The translations under genes were made by a program, and so were the position numbers. A stretch of 64,000 nt of DNA from Clitoria ternatea (taxonomy: Eukaryota; Streptophyta; Magnoliopsida; Fabales; Fabaceae): positions 26,035,001 to 26,099,000 of the forward strand of contig CM075676.1 in assembly GCA_037962975.1 (NCBI GenBank), read 5' to 3'. Positions within the stretch are counted from its first letter, which is position 1. Each line of letters starts with the position of its first letter. Under the pieces are notes generated by a model that was given only the letters and a program-made list of their open reading frames with translations, was not told the origin of the DNA and searched no databases. Positions 60,540 to 64,000 of this stretch are shown piece by piece.

Positions 60540-62607
60540 CAATCAAGATTAATCATGTAAATATTATCGATTCTTTGACCAATGAACTTTACTTCCTTGT
60601 TTATCTTATTTTCAATTATGCAACAATTTGATTCAAAAACAATTTTCTATCCTTTATCACATAATTGACTAATACTAAGCAAGTTATGTTTAAGTCTTTC
60701 AACATATAATACGTCATTTATTGAAGTAGAAGAGTTTTTACCAATCTTCCTTTTATGTTATCTTCATAAGTAACAACCTTTGTTTCGAGGAGTAAATGAT
60801 ATAAACTTACTTTTGTCTCCCGTCATATGTTTTGAACACCCACTATCCAAGTACCAATGGGTGTTACTTGCTTTAAAACATACCTACAAAACAAGTCAAG
60901 TTAGAGAGCTTGGTATCCATTTTATGTTGGGTCCTTGTAGGTTAGTTTGTGAAAATATTCCCTTAGGAACCCATACGTTTCTTACAACTTTTGGTCCTAA
61001 TCTTCTTACATTAAAATTGTAAGAATTATGACCTTTGAGACCACAATGATTATATTTCATGAAAGGTGTAGATGATTTACTAGGTGGTACAAAGAAATTT
61101 TTGTAATGTTTTTCTTTCTTGTAAGCATGTGATCCTTGATTATAGCCTAATCAAGTTTTATTGAACATACAACGTTGTTTTCCAAGAAGTGCATTTAAAT
61201 TATCTCTACCGTTGGTAAATTTCTCAAGTGTCTTGTTTAAGTCTAACACTTTCTTTTCAAGTATATCAAATTTCTTTGCAAATTCACAAGGTTTAGTCTT
61301 AGAGCATGCTTGAACATTTACTATTTCCTTTTTCAAAATTTCATTTTCTTTACCAAGTTCTACAAGATACATTTCAAGAGTATCAATAGTTTTCCTAGAT
61401 AACTTATACTTGTTAGAAACTTTTATAAATTGATCATACAATTCTTCAAGAGCATCAAGTAGTTCTTCTTTATCTATGTCATGAAAATTTACCTTATCAT
61501 CTTCACCTTGGTGGTTGGCCATGAGGCAAAGGTTTGCTTCTTCATTTTCTAATTCGTCCAAGCTACTTATCTCATTTTCATCCCATGCGATACATGCTCT
61601 TATTTTCCCTTTTCTTTTTTTGTTTCTTTTCTTTAGGTTTTTGCAATCCGCTTTAAAGTGCCCTTCCTTTCCATATTTGAAACAAGTAGGTGAGGAATTA
61701 TTTTCTTTAGAGATAGGTTTCTTACCTTTATGTGTGAAGCTCTTTTGGAAGCGTTTGTTCCTCATTAGTTTCCCAAAATGCTTCAGGAATAGTCCTAGCT
61801 CTTCATCCTCATCAAGATCACTCTCGGATTCATCTTCATCAATTAAGATGGCCTTGAGAGCTAGCCCTTTCTTCTTTGAGGCTTTTTCTTCTTCCTCCGC
61901 ATGTTTTAAATCTTTCAACTCTTGTTCTTGTTCTTGTAACTTACCAAACAATGTAGCAAGGGACATATGATTTATATTTGGTGATTGTTTGATAGCAGTA
62001 ACAAGAGGTTGTCATTCCCTAGTAAGAATTTTTAACACTTTGTGAATGAGCTCCTTGTTAGAATAAGATTTGTCAAGAGTAATAAGATGATTAACGATCA
62101 AAGTAAATCTCCTTTGTAATTCTAAGATCGTCTCACCAGAGTTCATCCTAAAGCTTTCATATTGGCTTATTAATGTACTAATCTTAGAATCCTTAACATC
62201 GCTAGTTCCTTCATGAGTTATTTAAAGGGTATCCCATATATCTTTGGAAGATTTACATGTTACTACTCTAAAGAATTCATCGGGACCTAAGGCTAGAGTG
62301 ATTAGATTCTTGGCTTTATAATTATACTATACTTTCTTTTCTTCATCACTAGTCCAATGATCCATGGGTTTTTCTATTTGTTTACCAACAACAATATGCA
62401 TAGGTATGAAAGGACCATGTTCAATAGCATTCCAAATTCCTAAATCAATTGATTGAACAAAAATTTTCATTCTCTCTTTCCAAAAAGCATAACCTTCCCC
62501 ATTAAAAGTAGGAGGTCAATTTGTAGCACCACCCTTAGGAAAAAGGTTAAAGAATTTGAGGTCATTCGTTCTCTTGAAGCTGTTAAGCTTAATTTACCAA
62601 GAGTCAA
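60540..62607 (-). pseudogene. Copia gag and protease (older element), minus strand
   Basis: From 62607 down: the gag N-terminal region (YAFWKERMKIFVQS, then LITLALGP) with stops, the cleanest part being 61966-61151, with an acidic/coiled-coil region, a zinc knuckle whose second Cys is Tyr (CFKYGKEGHFKADC), and a long Leu/Glu/Lys coiled coil of Sirevirus type. Then, in broken frame, the protease region (LDSGCSKHMTGD near 60850-60810). The frame reaches 60540, where the younger element inserted, and continues at 33807 into the GAG-pre-integrase region. Several stops make it non-functional. Confidence 0.88.
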
Positions 62608-62619
62608 GCTCTGATACCA
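62608..62619 (-). other. Primer-binding site of the older copia element
   Basis: GCTCTGATACCA on the plus strand, i.e. TGGTATCAGAGC on the minus strand, 2 bp from the LTR end at 62622. Confidence 0.92.
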
Positions 62620-62621
62620 CT

Positions 62622-63103
62622 TGTTAACTAAGTGGCTCAAGAGGGGGGTGAATTGAGTATTAAAAATTTTCGTTGAAATGCTTTTGAAATTTATTCTTTT
62701 TGTAATCAATTTGATAAATAAGAATAATACATAAAGGAGCAAGTAATAATATCAAATTAATTAGGAAGCTATTTTAGCACTTAGAAAGTAACAATTGATT
62801 TTAGCACAATTAATCAAGAATATAACTTGGATTATTTAAACAAATTAATCTAAATGATTAATAAAACAATTTATATCACGTTGCGAGTACACTTTAAATT
62901 ACCAAGCAAATTAAATCACAATAATAAAGGAGTTTAAGGAAGAAAGATTTGCAAACCGATATAACGAGTTCCACCACACCGGTGTACGTCTCGCCTTCAA
63001 GCAACCCACTTGAAGGATTTTACTATTGAGAATTTGAGATACACGCTTTAAGCAATTACAGCTTCTTAGTGTCCCACACTCAAGAACTTAATCCTCACAA
63101 GCT
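62622..63103 (-). repeat. 5' LTR of the older copia element, interrupted
   Basis: On the plus strand it starts TGTTAACTAAGTGGCTCAAG. It shares the CGGTGTACGTCTCGCCTTCA block with the other copia LTRs in the window. It is interrupted at 63103 by another LTR of the same superfamily. Confidence 0.88.
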
Positions 63104-64000
63104 TGTTAACCAAGTGGCCTCAATTACTCAAGAGGGGGGGGGGATGAATTGAGTATTAAAAATTTTACTTTGAATGCTTTTGAAATTGATTCTTTAGTTA
63201 CTATGTCTATTGAAGATGATAAGCTTAATGGCAAGTGATAACAAATTATGCACAAGTCAAGATAATAAGTACTTAAAAAGTCTAAGTAATAATCAAGATA
63301 TAGAATCAAATTAACCACAAAGCAATTTATGATATTTTTAGAAAGATTAATAGAAGAATGTTACTTAAAGTCAAGTTCAACAATGTTAATCAAAATAGTT
63401 TGCAACTTAGTATAACATGCACTTAGTCCAAGTTAATGAAATAATGAATCAAGCAAGCAACTTAAGTGCACAAATTAAATGAGTTTAGGGAAGAGAGATT
63501 TGCAAACCGATATATACGAATTCCACCACGCCGGTGTACGTCTCGCCTCTAAGCAACCCACTTAGAGGATTTCCACTATTTGAGATTAGAGATACAACTT
63601 TGAGCAATCGCGACTTCCTAGTGTCCCACACTCAAGAATCCAATCCTCACAAGTACAAGGGCACTCCACCCAATCTCTCATTCTCTCAATTACAAGGCTG
63701 AAACCCCCACCCAAAGATTTTAAGATGTTTGGTGTTTGAGCATACAAGGAAACTCTCCAATAGAGTGGATATACAAGTTAAAGCTTTCACAAAGTAATAA
63801 CTCTCAAAGAGAGGATATGCAAATTAAGTACACAATATAATTTCCCCATAAATTAACTCTCAAAAATAACTTCAAGAAATATGTCAATCAAAGAATAAAG
63901 AGAGCAAGAAAAAGAGCAAGAGAATGGAGGGGGAAGAAAGCAAATGGAAATGCTTCAAATGCTTTGGTACGAATCGCTTCTTCAAGTTCCTCTCTATTTA
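63104..64000 (-). mobile_element. Copia LTR inserted in the LTR at 62622, continues past the window
   Basis: Starts TGTTAACCAAGTGGCCTCAA at 63104, just after AATCCTCACAAGCT of the host LTR, and repeats the same LTR modules (CCGGTGTACGTCTCGCC, then GTGTCCCACACTCAAGAA). It reaches the window edge at a TATA-like TCTATTTA, so its other end and target duplication are outside. Whether it is solo or part of a full element cannot be seen. Confidence 0.85.

Noticed and set aside
61515..61970. 151-residue Ser/Phe-rich frame on the plus strand
   Set aside because: It is the antisense shadow of the copia gag coiled-coil region on the minus strand.
1..64000. tRNA, rRNA or other structured RNA genes
   Set aside because: No cloverleaf with intact A and B boxes or rRNA-like segment was noticed. 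The tRNA-like words at 35566 and 62608 are retrotransposon primer-binding sites.

Overview
The window looks like nuclear DNA of a flowering plant, probably a eudicot and possibly a legume; the species cannot be named from the sequence. Evidence: a plant-specific LOB-domain gene, a BAHD acyltransferase fragment, plant-type introns, CACTA (En/Spm) transposons, and Ty1/copia and Ty3/gypsy retrotransposons of plant lineages in a very AT-rich background. Well over half of the 64 kb is recognisable mobile-element sequence. Only one gene looks intact and host-like: the LOB-domain gene at 24244-24654, minus strand.

Layout. 1-3.0 kb: AT-rich DNA with a truncated BAHD acyltransferase (minus). 3.3-10.525 kb: a CACTA transposon with a TNP2-type transposase, a second Ptta/En/Spm-type gene, a dense subterminal array of AGCGACGG-type motifs and a 3' terminus; both genes carry stop codons and frameshifts. 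10.526-23.9 kb: two direct copies (A, 10526-14970; A', 17856-23905) of a segment that holds exons of a plant glycosyltransferase, an HMG-box-like fragment and one end of a second CACTA family. They flank a decayed TNP2 element (B1, 14971-17855), and A' is interrupted by a solo LTR. 24-27.3 kb: the LOB-domain gene, then a gypsy gag remnant split by a solo LTR with a perfect target-site duplication (TSD). 27.3-31 kb: AT-rich spacer with microsatellites. 31-33.2 kb: a second copy of B (B2), fused to a broken copia element.

33.2-64 kb is a nested stack. A minus-strand copia element (gag, protease, GAG-pre-integrase, integrase) was split by a younger plus-strand, Sirevirus-like copia element (33808-60539, TSD CAATC) that keeps gag but has lost pol. 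Its 3' LTR was hit by a 5.07-kb gypsy solo LTR (40950-46022, TSD TTTCC) and by a 13.6-kb Athila-like gypsy element on the minus strand (46926-60506, TSD CCCCC). The integrase of that element was split by a solo LTR (51875-56269, TSD TTTTG), and that LTR was split by a solo LTR of the Athila-like family itself (52292-55418, TSD GTGTG). With the insertions removed, the interrupted frames rejoin. The window ends inside LTRs of the older copia family.

No gene system in the operon sense is present. The most unusual signal is a 71-bp minisatellite built on pairs of the palindrome GAATCGATTC set 20 bp apart, found with the same geometry, in opposite orientation, in a copia solo LTR (25738-25981) and in an unrelated gypsy solo LTR (42980-43151). 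Calls are from reading the sequence; no database search was run.
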